The notes under the pieces: model-generated
What the model was told of the DNA's origin: nothing
Database searches by the model: none
What the model saw: the letters and a program-made list of their open reading frames with translations, nothing else
Shown here: positions 23,701 to 29,582 of the stretch, one piece after another
How positions within the stretch are numbered: the stretch's first letter is position 1
How the letters are laid out: each line of letters opens with the position of its first letter
Position numbers and translations under genes: made by a program
Assembly (NCBI RefSeq): GCF_932526225.1
Contig: NC_064045.1
Span: forward strand, 2,829,998-2,893,997
Direction of reading: 5' to 3'
DNA: 64,000 bases
From: Nematostella vectensis
Lineage: Eukaryota > Cnidaria > Anthozoa > Actiniaria > Edwardsiidae

Positions 23701-24119
23701 TATCGATACGTAATGCAACCCGTGCTCTTGATGCCAGTAACACCGCAAATCAATTTCTACTCTCAAAGAAGGAGGCTGAACTTTCCAAAAGAACAGAGAT
23801 TTTGGCCGATGTATTTGAGGAAGACGTTGAAATAATGCGACTGATTTCGTTATTAAGGCTGCGTTACGCTCCTCGTGGAGGGGAGGAGGAGGAGGAGAAA
23901 GACTCTTCTTCATTAGAAAGCGAGAATCATGGCGGTGATGTGTTAGGTGATGCTATTGATGGCATTGAAGTGATTGATTTATCAGGTATAAGGGAAGCCA
24001 CGAGGTTAGAGATCGTGCCCCGGCATCTCAGGATCAATAACTACATGGCCCACATCCGGAAGGCATTAACCACTAAGAGTAAATTTCTCAAGGGTAGGGC
24101 GCGAAAAAGAAAACGTTGA
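9..24119 (+). CDS. Gene A: polycystin-1-like (REJ/GAIN-GPS/PLAT/11-TM channel), 5' partial
   Basis: Twelve exons join in phase: 9-209, 630-803, 1027-1152, 4141-4329, 4770-5006, 13642-13911, 15380-15563, 15908-16146, 18540-18776, 19318-21261, 21563-21731, 22180-24119 (TGA). The visible protein is about 1969 residues. Order: end of a REJ module (1-67), GAIN-like region (68-540), GPS straddling exons 8 and 9 (CRFW, GC, then CLCNHLTSFG), TM1, PLAT (about 625-760), TM2-TM6, the extracellular polycystin domain and a six-helix channel module, then an acidic tail. By family knowledge these are large ciliary or cell-surface receptor/channel subunits that self-cleave at HL^T in the GPS and pair with TRPP (PKD2) channels. 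Upstream exons (PKD, WSC or lectin domains) lie outside the window. PKD1L2, PKD1L3 or PKDREJ affinity cannot be decided by eye. Intron 5 hosts antisense gene C. Confidence 0.9.
630..803 (+). CDS. Gene A exon 2: helical GAIN-side segment
   Basis: The acceptor is gtttgtag ending at 629 and the donor is AAG|GTATAT. The 174 nt in phase 0 encode a helical, charged stretch (KKATQELVDKASRDVNSML) typical of the region between REJ and the GAIN beta core in polycystin-1 proteins. Confidence 0.8.
1027..1152 (+). CDS. Gene A exon 3: helical GAIN-side segment
   Basis: A strong polypyrimidine tract and ttgcag precede KINSITQDMLKVKVSNM. The donor is CAG|GTAAAA. The 126 nt keep phase 0 and continue the helical subdomain A of the GAIN region. 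Confidence 0.8.
1153..4140 (+). other. Gene A intron 3 (3.0 kb), no genes, two inverted-repeat elements
   Basis: No credible coding sequence was seen. It holds inverted repeats at 3226-3241 with 3598-3613 (16 nt, around GACATGACGGAAAAAC), and at 3852-3873 with 4108-4129 (22 nt with one mismatch, GAGACATTTAGC core). Both look like MITE termini. The second ends 11 nt before exon 4. A purine-rich AGAAGACAAGAGATTC-like motif is repeated around 3740-3800. Confidence 0.55.
4141..4329 (+). CDS. Gene A exon 4
   Basis: The acceptor is attatcttag at 4131-4140 and the donor is GAG|GTATGT. The 189 nt in phase 0 encode TKSVKALQDMTQLFAEQSKS and a second amphipathic helix. It is part of the GAIN helical subdomain. 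The 3' splice site lies just beyond a probable MITE terminus. Confidence 0.8.
4770..5006 (+). CDS. Gene A exon 5: GAIN helical to beta transition
   Basis: The acceptor is cttactcag and the donor is CAG|GTATGT. The 237 nt in phase 0 encode SKAAAQETQVLVDRVGSALL, then a strand-rich segment. It corresponds to gene B exon 1 (SAADAQVVVDTLNKAI). The following intron is 8.6 kb and contains antisense gene C. Confidence 0.85.
5007..6354. repeat. Intronic interspersed repeats 3' of gene C
   Basis: Three related segments, around 5076-5130, 5268-5333 (inverted) and 5385-5455, share ATTTCAAATAAG, TGC and a CCCGC..GG(T/C)TTCATGGG end, so this is a complex inverted-repeat element. Positions 5487-5532 match 13283-13328 (TGCCAGC..GCAAG.TACAAGGCT). 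A hammerhead-like core sits at 5941-5969 on the minus strand. No coding exon was recognised. Confidence 0.45.
5941..5969 (-). repeat. Hammerhead-like core, copy 1
   Basis: Read on the minus strand the segment is CTGATGA, a hairpin GGCA-GCAT-TGCC, then GAAACGTC. This fits the hammerhead pattern CUGANGA / stem II / GAAA, with a two-base-pair self-complementary stem III (ACGU) before the cleavage-type UC. Flanking UUC/GAA could form the start of stem I. Activity is not shown by sequence alone. Confidence 0.45.
6355..7012 (-). CDS. Gene C terminal exon: papain-fold (C76/transposon-type) cysteine peptidase-like domain
   Basis: The acceptor ttacatttgtgttcatag precedes CCTGGAGTC. It joins the AAAAG|GTAAGA donor at 7318 in phase to give SIKSLESHGGK. 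Visible landmarks are GVQCCSIALCAIL (candidate nucleophile Cys in a GxQC motif), the WTPEDMDDIIFTGDKRHRE segment, and TWLLFDSHNRDQNG with Asp-x-His followed by GKAVLLEF. This Cys...Asp-Ser-His layout resembles the USP-like cysteine peptidases found in herpesvirus large tegument proteins (family C76) and in many animal transposon-linked proteins. The frame is intact to the TAA. Assignment is by motif only. An alternative reading starts at ATG 7035. Confidence 0.6.
6355..12356 (-). CDS. Gene C: nested antisense single-TM protein with cysteine-peptidase-like C-terminus, probably decaying
   Basis: It lies wholly inside intron 5 of gene A on the other strand. Upstream exons join in phase: 12356-12338 (19-nt microexon), 12213-12141, 11956-11900, 11471-11367, 11066-10885. 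A duplicated cytoplasmic exon follows (10620-9795 and 9366-about 8480), then a charged linker (8490-7624), 7485-7318 and a terminal exon 7012-6355 (TAA). The protein would have a short extracellular part, one TM and a long cytoplasmic part ending in a papain-like peptidase domain. The first exon was not found. The linker contains an in-frame TGA near 8344 and a probable one-base frameshift near 8012, and one copy of the duplicated exon is frameshifted. So this is either a decaying gene, a gene with splicing I failed to read, or poor sequence. No family name is offered for the middle part. Confidence 0.5.
7318..7485 (-). CDS. Gene C low-complexity linker exon (tentative)
   Basis: The donor AAAAG|GTAAGA at 7318 is good. 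The acceptor tttacccag at 7486 has a weak tract. It encodes KGHACGVMGRPSAPSTTKAS, a Ser/Thr/Asn-rich linker. A 20-nt exon at 7591-7572 with a strong acceptor (ctacataccttcag) and AG|GTAATT donor may precede it. Confidence 0.4.
7624..8490 (-). pseudogene. Gene C charged linker region with stop and frameshift
   Basis: A Lys/Glu/Asn-rich, coding-like stretch reads TNKTELADKSIQSTPPITEL from about 8475. It meets an in-frame TGA near 8344, continues in the same frame (SIVEELQLEIGGDNDW ...) to about 8012, then must shift by one base to enter YKTEAKVEQDVVSPKHYPVT, and runs to a TAG at 7624. Continuity of composition across the lesions suggests mutations more than introns. Unresolved short introns are the alternative. 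Confidence 0.45.
8480..9366 (-). CDS. Gene C duplicated cytoplasmic exon, intact copy
   Basis: The acceptor is atcttcttag|GGAGGTCGT, and phase 0 matches the donor at 10885. It encodes GGRLSSITEVHQIQEE, then a globular-looking region (LRLFDLGASWDTKSLQRLAA, LSAKRPVLVSFNGRHAIIRR). The frame is open to a TAA at 8464, and the true donor was not identified. About 90 percent of it is shared with 10620-9795. No domain family was recognised; a death-fold or SEFIR-like domain was considered but key motifs were not seen. Confidence 0.5.
9795..10620 (-). pseudogene. Gene C duplicated cytoplasmic exon, frameshifted copy
   Basis: The acceptor ctttatag|GGAGGCCGT and a donor TTCAG|GTGAGC at 9795 are both present, so it still looks like an exon. 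Relative to the intact copy, two bases are missing near 10142 (SALLASLSQVS becomes SALLSCQPGVTW then stop), and a TAG occurs at 9846. Since it starts in the same phase as the intact copy, exon 10885 could splice past it. Confidence 0.6.
10885..11066 (-). CDS. Gene C transmembrane exon
   Basis: The acceptor is gtctctttag|TTGTAGCC and the donor is CTCCAG|GTGAGC. It enters in phase 1 and leaves in phase 0. It encodes VAFPVAAPRQAIVVFGCPAP, then one hydrophobic helix of about 22 residues (ILYLVSAVTFAALICFVINF) and a basic juxtamembrane stretch (KMHIQSKVKSLQ), consistent with a type I orientation. Confidence 0.6.
11367..11471 (-). CDS. Gene C extracellular-side exon
   Basis: The acceptor is cgaatctgtag|CCTGTTC and the donor is CCAA|GTAAGT, with phase 1 at both ends. 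It encodes CSWELLLPSYKQVYSELHPR, then NLLKIFIKPRLLMP. No domain was recognised. Further upstream exons of the same phase lie at 11956-11900 (LLQAEKSSQCHELVIYK) and 12213-12141 (SDGQGEETKKKVPVAVQD). Confidence 0.55.
11690..11895. repeat. Trinucleotide microsatellite (ACT)n/(AAC)n/(AAT)n
   Basis: Blocks of ACT, then AAC, then AAT and TTA triplets fill this stretch inside an intron of gene C. The open frame through it (Thr, Asn, Tyr runs) is a composition artefact. Confidence 0.9.
12357..13641. other. Intronic stretch without recognised genes
   Basis: Upstream flank of gene C within gene A intron 5. A promoter or first exon of gene C should lie here if the gene is expressed, but none was recognised. 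A dispersed repeat copy is at 13283-13328, matching 5487-5532. Short CG-rich runs occur near 12720-12745. Confidence 0.4.
13642..13911 (+). CDS. Gene A exon 6: GAIN beta subdomain
   Basis: The acceptor is tgtgaccacag and the donor is AAG|GTAAGT. The 270 nt in phase 0 encode TTTSFTPFTWDQSATSVSNS and the strand DVISLDLKNDKGAVIPIKDL. It aligns with gene B exon 2 (DVIGLEFRLADSNKEISVQN), where this segment is not split from the next two. Confidence 0.85.
14105..14132 (-). repeat. Hammerhead-like core, copy 2
   Basis: On the minus strand: CCGACGA (one change from CUGANGA), hairpin GGGC-TAAC-GCTC, then GAAACGTC. The flanks UUUGCU and AGCGGA can pair over six positions as a stem I. It shares flanking sequence with a decayed relative around 30668-30705. 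Confidence 0.45.
14490..15215. repeat. 39-bp minisatellite in gene A intron 6
   Basis: About 18-20 units of a 39-bp motif (CGTTACACTATACACACTAT plus GTCACACAACACTACACCT), with shorter variants at the edges. The unit is 13 codons long, so frames of over 200 residues stay open by chance. It lies wholly within an intron. Confidence 0.95.
15380..15563 (+). CDS. Gene A exon 7: GAIN beta subdomain
   Basis: The acceptor is gatcactag and the donor is AAAG|GTAAGG. It enters in phase 0 and leaves in phase 1. It encodes VFTLPKKEIAFYIRWKQKPS and a Cys-containing loop (PPCSEGTLPEICKKTS). It corresponds to the EPLTLFVRFGSKPTPNEYDL part of gene B. Confidence 0.85.
15908..16146 (+). CDS. Gene A exon 8: first half of GPS
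   Basis: The acceptor is ccctttcgacag and the donor is TGCAAG|GTAAGG. It enters in phase 1 and leaves in phase 0. It ends with FGCRFWDGAQWIGPGCK, the C-x-F-W...W...GC half of the GPS motif. The second half is in the next exon, 2.4 kb away. Its 3' end and donor have been tandemly amplified just downstream. Confidence 0.9.
16147..17004 (+). repeat. Tandem array of the GPS exon 3' end with splice sites (8 extra copies)
   Basis: Units of 97-102 bp begin near 16214, 16311, 16411, 16513, 16610, 16710, 16812 and 16909 (the exon 8 original is at 16116). Each carries a tract ending ccccactttccag, a GACGGGGCTCAGTGGATCGG coding core, and TGCAAG followed by GTAAGG, except the units at 16411 and 16710 where GT has become CT. 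Units at 16214, 16610 and 16909 form complete 51-nt, phase 0 to 0 microexons (for example NACFFCDGAQWIGTGCK). Units at 16513-16709 and 16812-17004 have mixed T-run lengths that change frame. Confidence 0.9.
17007..18346. mobile_element. Candidate TTAA-flanked non-autonomous element (1.34 kb)
   Basis: AGGAGGAGCGTC at 17007-17018 and its exact inverse GACGCTCCTCCT at 18335-18346 are each flanked outward by TTAA (17003-17006 and 18347-18350). This is the layout of a TTAA target-site duplication with 12-bp inverted termini, as in piggyBac-type elements, although the termini do not begin with the usual CCY. No transposase was seen. The interior holds a TCTCCTCTTTA pyrimidine repeat at 17470-17540. 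Confidence 0.5.
18540..18776 (+). CDS. Gene A exon 9: second half of GPS and TM1
   Basis: The acceptor is gttattcag and the donor is AAAG|GTAATG. The 237 nt in phase 0 encode AGPNSASLSVECLCNHLTSF then GG. The self-cleavage position would be HL^T. TM1 follows (NVAVLSTILVFLLLYAVIAV) and a basic RADRRDKRK stop-transfer. Confidence 0.9.
19026..19128. repeat. Short inverted-repeat element in gene A intron 9
   Basis: GATTTAGTCGTATGCGAC at 19026-19043 and GTCGCGTACGACTAAATC at 19111-19128 are inverse copies with one mismatch. Their spacing of 103 bp overall suggests a MITE or a stable RNA hairpin. Confidence 0.5.
19318..21261 (+). CDS. Gene A exon 10: PLAT domain and TM2-TM6
   Basis: The acceptor is ttctttag and the donor is AAG|GTAAGT. 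It is 1944 nt (648 codons) in phase 0. A PLAT/LH2 domain (YEMTVFTGVWRNSG to MCNDWIAIDKGSG) is followed by the family-typical DHLWLSILTKPTYSNFTRLQ and CCLSVLFSAMLSNAMFY (TM2), then TM3, a long Ser/Glu-rich cytoplasmic loop, TM4 (FCVYIAWFLCISMVLISASF), TM5, a very basic loop (KEKKKRKNRKKAGKRKKK) and TM6. Gene B spreads this region over seven exons. Confidence 0.95.
21563..21731 (+). CDS. Gene A exon 11: start of polycystin extracellular domain
   Basis: The acceptor is tgctgtttcag. The 169 nt enter in phase 0 and leave in phase 1, exactly as in gene B exon 11. It encodes IGTSSKYWGWLDGQFSAGIY and MPRLRQLRIRT. The donor is AACAG|GCAAGT, a GC-AG intron: the next exon only joins in frame from here (RIRT-DSCEVPKDM). 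Confidence 0.85.
22180..24119 (+). CDS. Gene A exon 12: polycystin domain, channel module, acidic tail
   Basis: The acceptor is tcttctatcag. About 646 codons run to TGA. It holds the polycystin (TOP) domain (SWGFFHMYDGGGYVADLGYN, LNHWMDRRTRVVLLEFAMFN), then TM7 to TM11 with a pore-helix segment FTVLLMSLGAQMKFPNL and VNFFVAILNDSYEDV at the end of the last helix. After a Lys/Glu helical region comes an Asp-rich run (about 23560-23650) and a basic C-terminus. The channel and polycystin domain are uninterrupted here but split by three introns in gene B. Confidence 0.95.
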
Positions 24120-24219
24120 TGTTATTTTACAAATGTAGGCATTAATAGGTTAAAAAACATTTCTCAAGGGTAGGGCAAAATGTTGATGCTATTAAAAAAT
24201 GTAGGCATTCACAAGTAGG

Positions 24220-24225
24220 AATAAA
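24220..24225 (+). terminator. Candidate polyadenylation signal of gene A
   Basis: AATAAA lies 101 nt after the stop codon, and a duplicated CTCAAGGGTAGGG motif sits between them. Confidence 0.5.
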
Positions 24226-24474
24226 TTTCTCAAATATTCCCCGATAATTTAAGTTAGATGTGATAACAGCACTTTCACTTTGTATTGATTGTATAGATAA
24301 CTATCAGTGTCCCTAAATTTACACGTTTAAAACGTGTTTGGTATGTATCTCTTTTCGTGAATAATGTTGATTGATTCGCTCTCATTGTTACCTGAGCAGC
24401 TTCCCGGGCGGGGTGGGGGTAATCAGCCTGTGTTTGGGTATAGGGGTGCCGCTGGGGGTTTTGAAACCTGAACC

Positions 24475-24870
24475 TGTTTAGAACAACAATTCTGAAAAAC
24501 CATACCCTGTTTAGGACAACACCCTCAATTTGTAGGACCCTGTTTCAAGAGCTATATCCGGCACAATTATATTTGACTTTGACCTCCCAGCTTGCGTTTT
24601 TGTCAAGGTAACTTATCCCTGCAGAACTAACAATATTTTTTCGCGGCAGTCTTTTATCGCAAAATCGATCGCAGAACCAAGCACCCTGTTAGCACGTGAG
24701 AGCAAGCAAGGCAATCAGATCGGTACCCTGTTTAGGACAGCCTTGCTTAAAATTATGTACGCTGTTAAGGACAGAGGCCTGAAATATATACCCTGTTCAG
24801 GACAGAGAGGCCTGAAATGTATACCCTGTTCAAGACAGAGAGGTAAAAAACCATACCCTGTCCAGCGGCA
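24475..24870. repeat. Dispersed ACCCTGTTYAGGACA repeats
   Basis: At least seven near-copies of ACCCTGTTTAGGACA or ACCCTGTTCAGGACA occur, the last three spaced about 35-40 bp with AGAGGCCTGAAAT between them. The rest of 24226-25678 holds a 30-bp duplication (TTTTGTTTTACGAATTCACC, 25170-25240) and a GCGCGCACGGCGAATAAT tandem near 25400. No gene was seen. Confidence 0.6.
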
Positions 24871-25678
24871 CGTCTCCGTATAGCCCATATAAGGGAGTGC
24901 CCTCCCCCCCCCCCCCTCCGGGAGCAACTTATACATATGATATTTTATCTCGGCTAATTTCCGATAGCAGCTCTAATCGCGAGAGAGGCTGTCCTCCGTA
25001 ATACATGTGTGAGTTTTCTTAGTGCGGTAATGAGCGATTTTAATCTATTTAAAAAAAAGACATTGCACAATGGTCTGTTTTCCAGATAAGGGAGTCCTGT
25101 AGAATGTTCATTCAAATGCATGAAGCGAGACGTAGCCAAGTCGAAGTTTATATACAGCCGTTCTGTGATGTTTTGTTTTACGAATTCACCTTTTGACTGT
25201 AATGTTTTGTTTTACGAATTCACCTTTCGACTAAAATATTCAGCTTCAGACTTTGCCGTAAGACGGTGCAAAAAGTTCAAACTTTGCAAAGGACGACTGC
25301 AAACAAACTCCGAAATGCCTATTCCTCGCTTCCACGCTCAAATCCCACCTCTGGGAATAGCGAATTATGCACGCGCACGCGGTGCTTCCTGAAAAAGGCG
25401 AATAATGCGCGCGCACGGCGAATAATGCGCGCGCACGGCGAATCCGAATGGGCGCGGATTTATGAGCGCGTGTGATCTGTAATGTGCCAACAGCAACAAT
25501 AATAAAGTGTACGCTTCATCTGCACACAAGAAAGGAAAATGTTTATGAAGTTGCTCGCAAGATTTTGTCCAATTAGCTCAATGCCTGACCGATGTCCCCT
25601 TTTTGAATATACCGACGCTGTTTGCGCTTAAATTGATTTCATTAATGATATGTTGGCTATGAATTGACTATGAATTGG

Positions 25679-26613
25679 CTATGAATTTACTGTTTGTACA
25701 GAATGATTTGATTGAATAGGAGTAACTGCGTTATGATTAGAGATCCTGATACAAGGACAAACTAAATTAATAGTTTCATTTACACTGTTTCGTATTTCTC
25801 GTAGCTTCCAGTAATAATTCAACGGATTTACACTAGAGTTAAAGTAAAGTATTGTGCCAGTAATATTCCAAGCGAGCATGGAGGCCTATGGTACTCCACT
25901 CACTTCGAATACGATCACGACACACCCGAAAGGACCATACACGAGAAGCAGCAACCCCAAGACGTACACAAGCCCTGTGGTCTCTTGAGAGACATGCATA
26001 GATTGGTTGATCTTAGCATGATGGTACTTGAGAACTTGGTAGATCTTGTAGTAACAGAACGTCATGGTGGGATGACAAGACGAGATCACCACGGCCGCCG
26101 CAATGTGGAATATTCGTGCGCCCAATAACGTGAGAAAAGAGAAAGCGAGGCCCGCAAACCATACCCCTCCAAACACAAGTATAACTCGTTTGGAAGTGAC
26201 TGTGGATTTGTAACTCAGATGTAAACATAGAGCCAGGTATCTGTATACTGTCACTAATGTTATTGTCACTATAGAGACGCTCACAAACGTGAAGGAAAGC
26301 ATTATAGATGTAGAAGCGATCCGACAATTGCTTTCTAAGTCAGTACTTAAGAATTCTGATAACTTCCAAGCCACAGCAAAAGGCTGGACTACGAGACCAA
26401 TAGCGAGGTCAGACAGCGCGAGATTGCATAGGAATAAGTTAGATGTGACTTGGAGTGATCTCACCCTCCATACGGTAACTAGGAGCAAGGCGTTTAGGGC
26501 AATTGAAGGTATACTCAGGATTAGGAGTGTAATACAAATCACGTACGTGCTGGCTCTCAACTGATCCGCATGGTCGAACCAGGAAATTGATCGCACGAGT
26601 TGTTGAAGGGCAT
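25679..26613 (-). pseudogene. Class A GPCR pseudogene
   Basis: It is closely related to the intact receptor at 29583-30554. ATG at 26613 begins MPFNNSCDQFPG, matching MDFNYSCDSFPG, but a one-base shift is needed to enter the seven-helix frame (RASTYVICITLLILSIPSIA). The frame then holds SNLFLCNLALSD (TM2) and TVYRYLALCLHLSY (the DRY Asp is lost), and meets an in-frame TAG at 25886-25888 just before TM7, which is still readable (MLAWNITGTILYFNSSVNPL). Intracellular loop 3 is about 11 residues shorter than in the paralogue and lacks the RYKRS basic segment. Two disabling lesions make loss of function likely. Confidence 0.85.
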
Positions 26614-26959
26614 TGTAGTGGGAATTTATGAGTTTTAAACACTTTCAGCCTTTTTAATTTACAGAAAAGACCTCTTGATGAGATGCAGCTTAAGAAAAAT
26701 TGCTTTGCCGACTATCGATCAATCTAACGATGATCTTGAGTGAAAAAAAACAAATTAAAACTCTTTTGGCCGCTCTCAACCTTTGCTCAATCTAACAAAG
26801 AAGAGCTGCAGCGCACGCCAATTTCATAATAACTGCTGCTAATAACTGCTACTTAAAAGAAACATCGCTTAAGAATTCTTAAAACTGAAATAATCGACCA
26901 TAAATAACTTGGCTTCTTTCTAATCTTCCCAATCTTCTGATGAAGATAAAGAGAGTGTT

Positions 26960-27020
26960 GAGTTAAGCTAGGTAGGTAGGTAGTTTTGAGTTAGGCTAGG
27001 TAGGTAGGTAGGTAGGTAGA
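26960..27020. repeat. (TAGG)n microsatellite
   Basis: Two short runs of TAGG separated by TTTTGAGTTAGGC. Confidence 0.85.
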
Positions 27021-27739
27021 GTTTTCAGTTGTTGTTGTTTTTCATAAGCAACCTAAATCGGTTTCTTAATAAAAATTGATCATATCTTCGAGAACCAAAT
27101 ACATATAATAATTGTTTATATTTGCAGATATTGCATCGCAGGGGCACAATCACTCGCTGAAAGGATGTTAAATTATACAAATAATAAGAAGCGCCCAACC
27201 ATCAATGTGCTAGTCCATTTTCTAGGAACAATCATCAAGACAGAAATTTCTTTTTTTGCAATTTATAAATTGATTACGTCTCAACGGCACACCATAAAAA
27301 TAATCAGTTTTACTCAGTTTTCTGTTGTAAATAGTAAAGATACGTAACCAGCTGGCGAATTTTTTAGCGAACACCTGTCATCCAACTGACCAATCAGATA
27401 AAAACTATTTTGTCGAAAACAATGGAACTTAAAAAAAGGTGATCCTTAATAAAAAATAAAATAATCCTTAATAAATAGCATTTTTTATAATTATTTAAAT
27501 TAAGTAGCTAAGAAAAAAGTTATTTGAAAAAATAACTGACGTGACTTTTTTTTTCACAAATGTTAAAGTTCTTAAAGAGTGTTCATTAAAAACAAGGAGG
27601 GGGGATTTTTTTTACTCAAGACACCGTAAAATTTCATTGAAACATTTCATTGAAACATTTTGTTTGAGCCTCAACCCCCTCCCCCTAACAAAAAACTACC
27701 CTAACTACCCCGGAAAGCTAATAACATAAGGCTTTTTCA

Positions 27740-27843
27740 AATACAATACACCAAAAACTGGAATTCGACTCTGACAAGTTTTCGTCTTTAATAAGACTTC
27801 TTCAGGGCAGGAAGACGAATTCCAGTTTTTGGTGTATTGTATT
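27740..27843. repeat. Hairpin element with 28-bp perfect inverted repeats and hammerhead-like core
   Basis: Positions 27740-27767 and 27816-27843 are perfect inverse copies (inner ends GGAATTCG / CGAATTCC). The 48-nt centre on the minus strand reads CTGAAGA, hairpin GTCTT-ATTA-AAGAC, GAAAACTTGTC, which again fits CUGANGA / stem II / GAAA / GUC. A partial relative of the left arm is at 32588-32625. Confidence 0.6.
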
Positions 27844-29582
27844 CATTCTTCTGCTTTTTGTATTTAGGCTTTTTTCAAAGTTATATTTATTCTCTCAAAT
27901 TACTTACTTAGGATCTCCTGTCATACGAATGATTTGAAAGATTTAAGGTTATGCCCTAAGGATCACCTGTCATTTGAAAGAAAAGTTATTGTTCCATCTT
28001 TAATCAATCTCAAATGTCGACCAATAATTCTACGCAGTGGCTACTGTGTATGCCCGCAGTCGAAAAAGGTCCTCGATGGACTTAAAATTGTTACAATTAT
28101 AGAATTGTAACAGACAGAATTGAAGGGTCACTAACATGTGACATTATAGTGTATACAAGCAACGAAAAACATTCAATTCGGACAATAAAGCTCAATTCAG
28201 AATCGCTTGCTCTTTCTAAACTTACTAGGTCGACAATTTACTGGGTTCTTTGAACAAATTGAAAACTGTCGGGCATTTAGTCCACTGAGGACCTTTCCCG
28301 ACTGTCGGGCATATAGCCACTGCGATAATTCTAACTACACTTTGGCAAGAGATAGAATATTCGGCAAAAAGAGGGCTGAACTGTTACCATTTTTTCGTTT
28401 GTAGTCAAACTATGACACATTCATGAGATTTGAGGTCATCTTGCACAACTATGAGGAAAATATCTAAGTATTGAAGAAGATCGCAACGGATGATATCCAA
28501 AGCGCACATAAACCCATGGTAAGTCTTACGCAGGCGGTTTGCGTATACGTGCCAACTGATTATCAGTATTAGGATTTGATGTATTAGATAAATAGATTTT
28601 TTGTACAACTAAAGTTAATTTAGGAACCTTTGAATTTAGCTCTTAATCTATTTCTTCACATTTTTCTTCTCTATTATTGCTTTCGTTTCTTTCATTTTAT
28701 TCCTCATTTCGTGCACTATCAGAATCGCTATAAGAGAAACTGCTACACGTTTAATCATTCCACTTGCTTTTAAGGAAATTAGACCGTCGACCGGATAACA
28801 CCCCTCAAAGCATTGATAAGCCGGTCATTATTATTATCTTCATTTCTATTATTACCACCCTCTTTTAGTGGGCTAAAACAAATCTTAACTGAAAAAAGGC
28901 TGCCTAATTACGTCGATTTTTTTTTATTTACATAGCTGATAATTTAGACCGGAATTGTCCTCTAAAGGTGACAGGTGAAGTTGTCGACGTTGCTCCGAGT
29001 TACATGGTTATAAGCTTTGAAAGGTTTCTTCCACTAAGAATTGCGAAAAATTATCCCAAATTTTGGCCATAAGCGCCTAAACAAGTTTATCTATGGAAGC
29101 TTGAATCACGTTCATCACGGCTTAAGATATTTAACTTTGAAATTTCACTTGGACCATCAAAAATGTTTAGCTCCAAAGCTGTATTGAGCTGAAAGACCGA
29201 TTGAGCTGCCGAATCATTTCAAGCAGCCAAATCATTTCATCTGGATTGGCTTTTCCACTTGGTAAAGCAAAAAGAGCTGGACTATTATTTCGTCCTCAGG
29301 AACTAAGCGCAGTGAGCTGAAAACCGCCAGATGGCCCAAAAGACCACCAAATTGCATCTTATTATACTCAATGGCATTGCTGTATCCAAGAACGGAAGAT
29401 CTTCACAGTTTTTCTTTGGATTCAACTAGGCTCTTATTTCTTTTACTGTTCCTGGCATGAGCGCTTTACAAACCTTATCTTTCTGGGAGTACGGCGAACG
29501 ACAGCTATACCAAGATACCCAAACAGATTTTTTCGACTGCAACGCTTAAGAAATAAAATTAAACAATTCAACCGAAGTCAAA
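27844..29582. other. Upstream region of GPCR gene, no other gene seen
   Basis: AT-rich, with no supported exon. AACTGTCGGGCAT/GACTGTCGGGCAT occurs twice near 28263 and 28300. A candidate promoter could not be chosen. Confidence 0.4.

Noticed and set aside
19647-24000. Several antisense frames of 60-126 codons
   Set aside because: Shadows of gene A exons 10 and 12; composition mirrors the sense codons (for example Ser runs opposite the Asp-rich tail).
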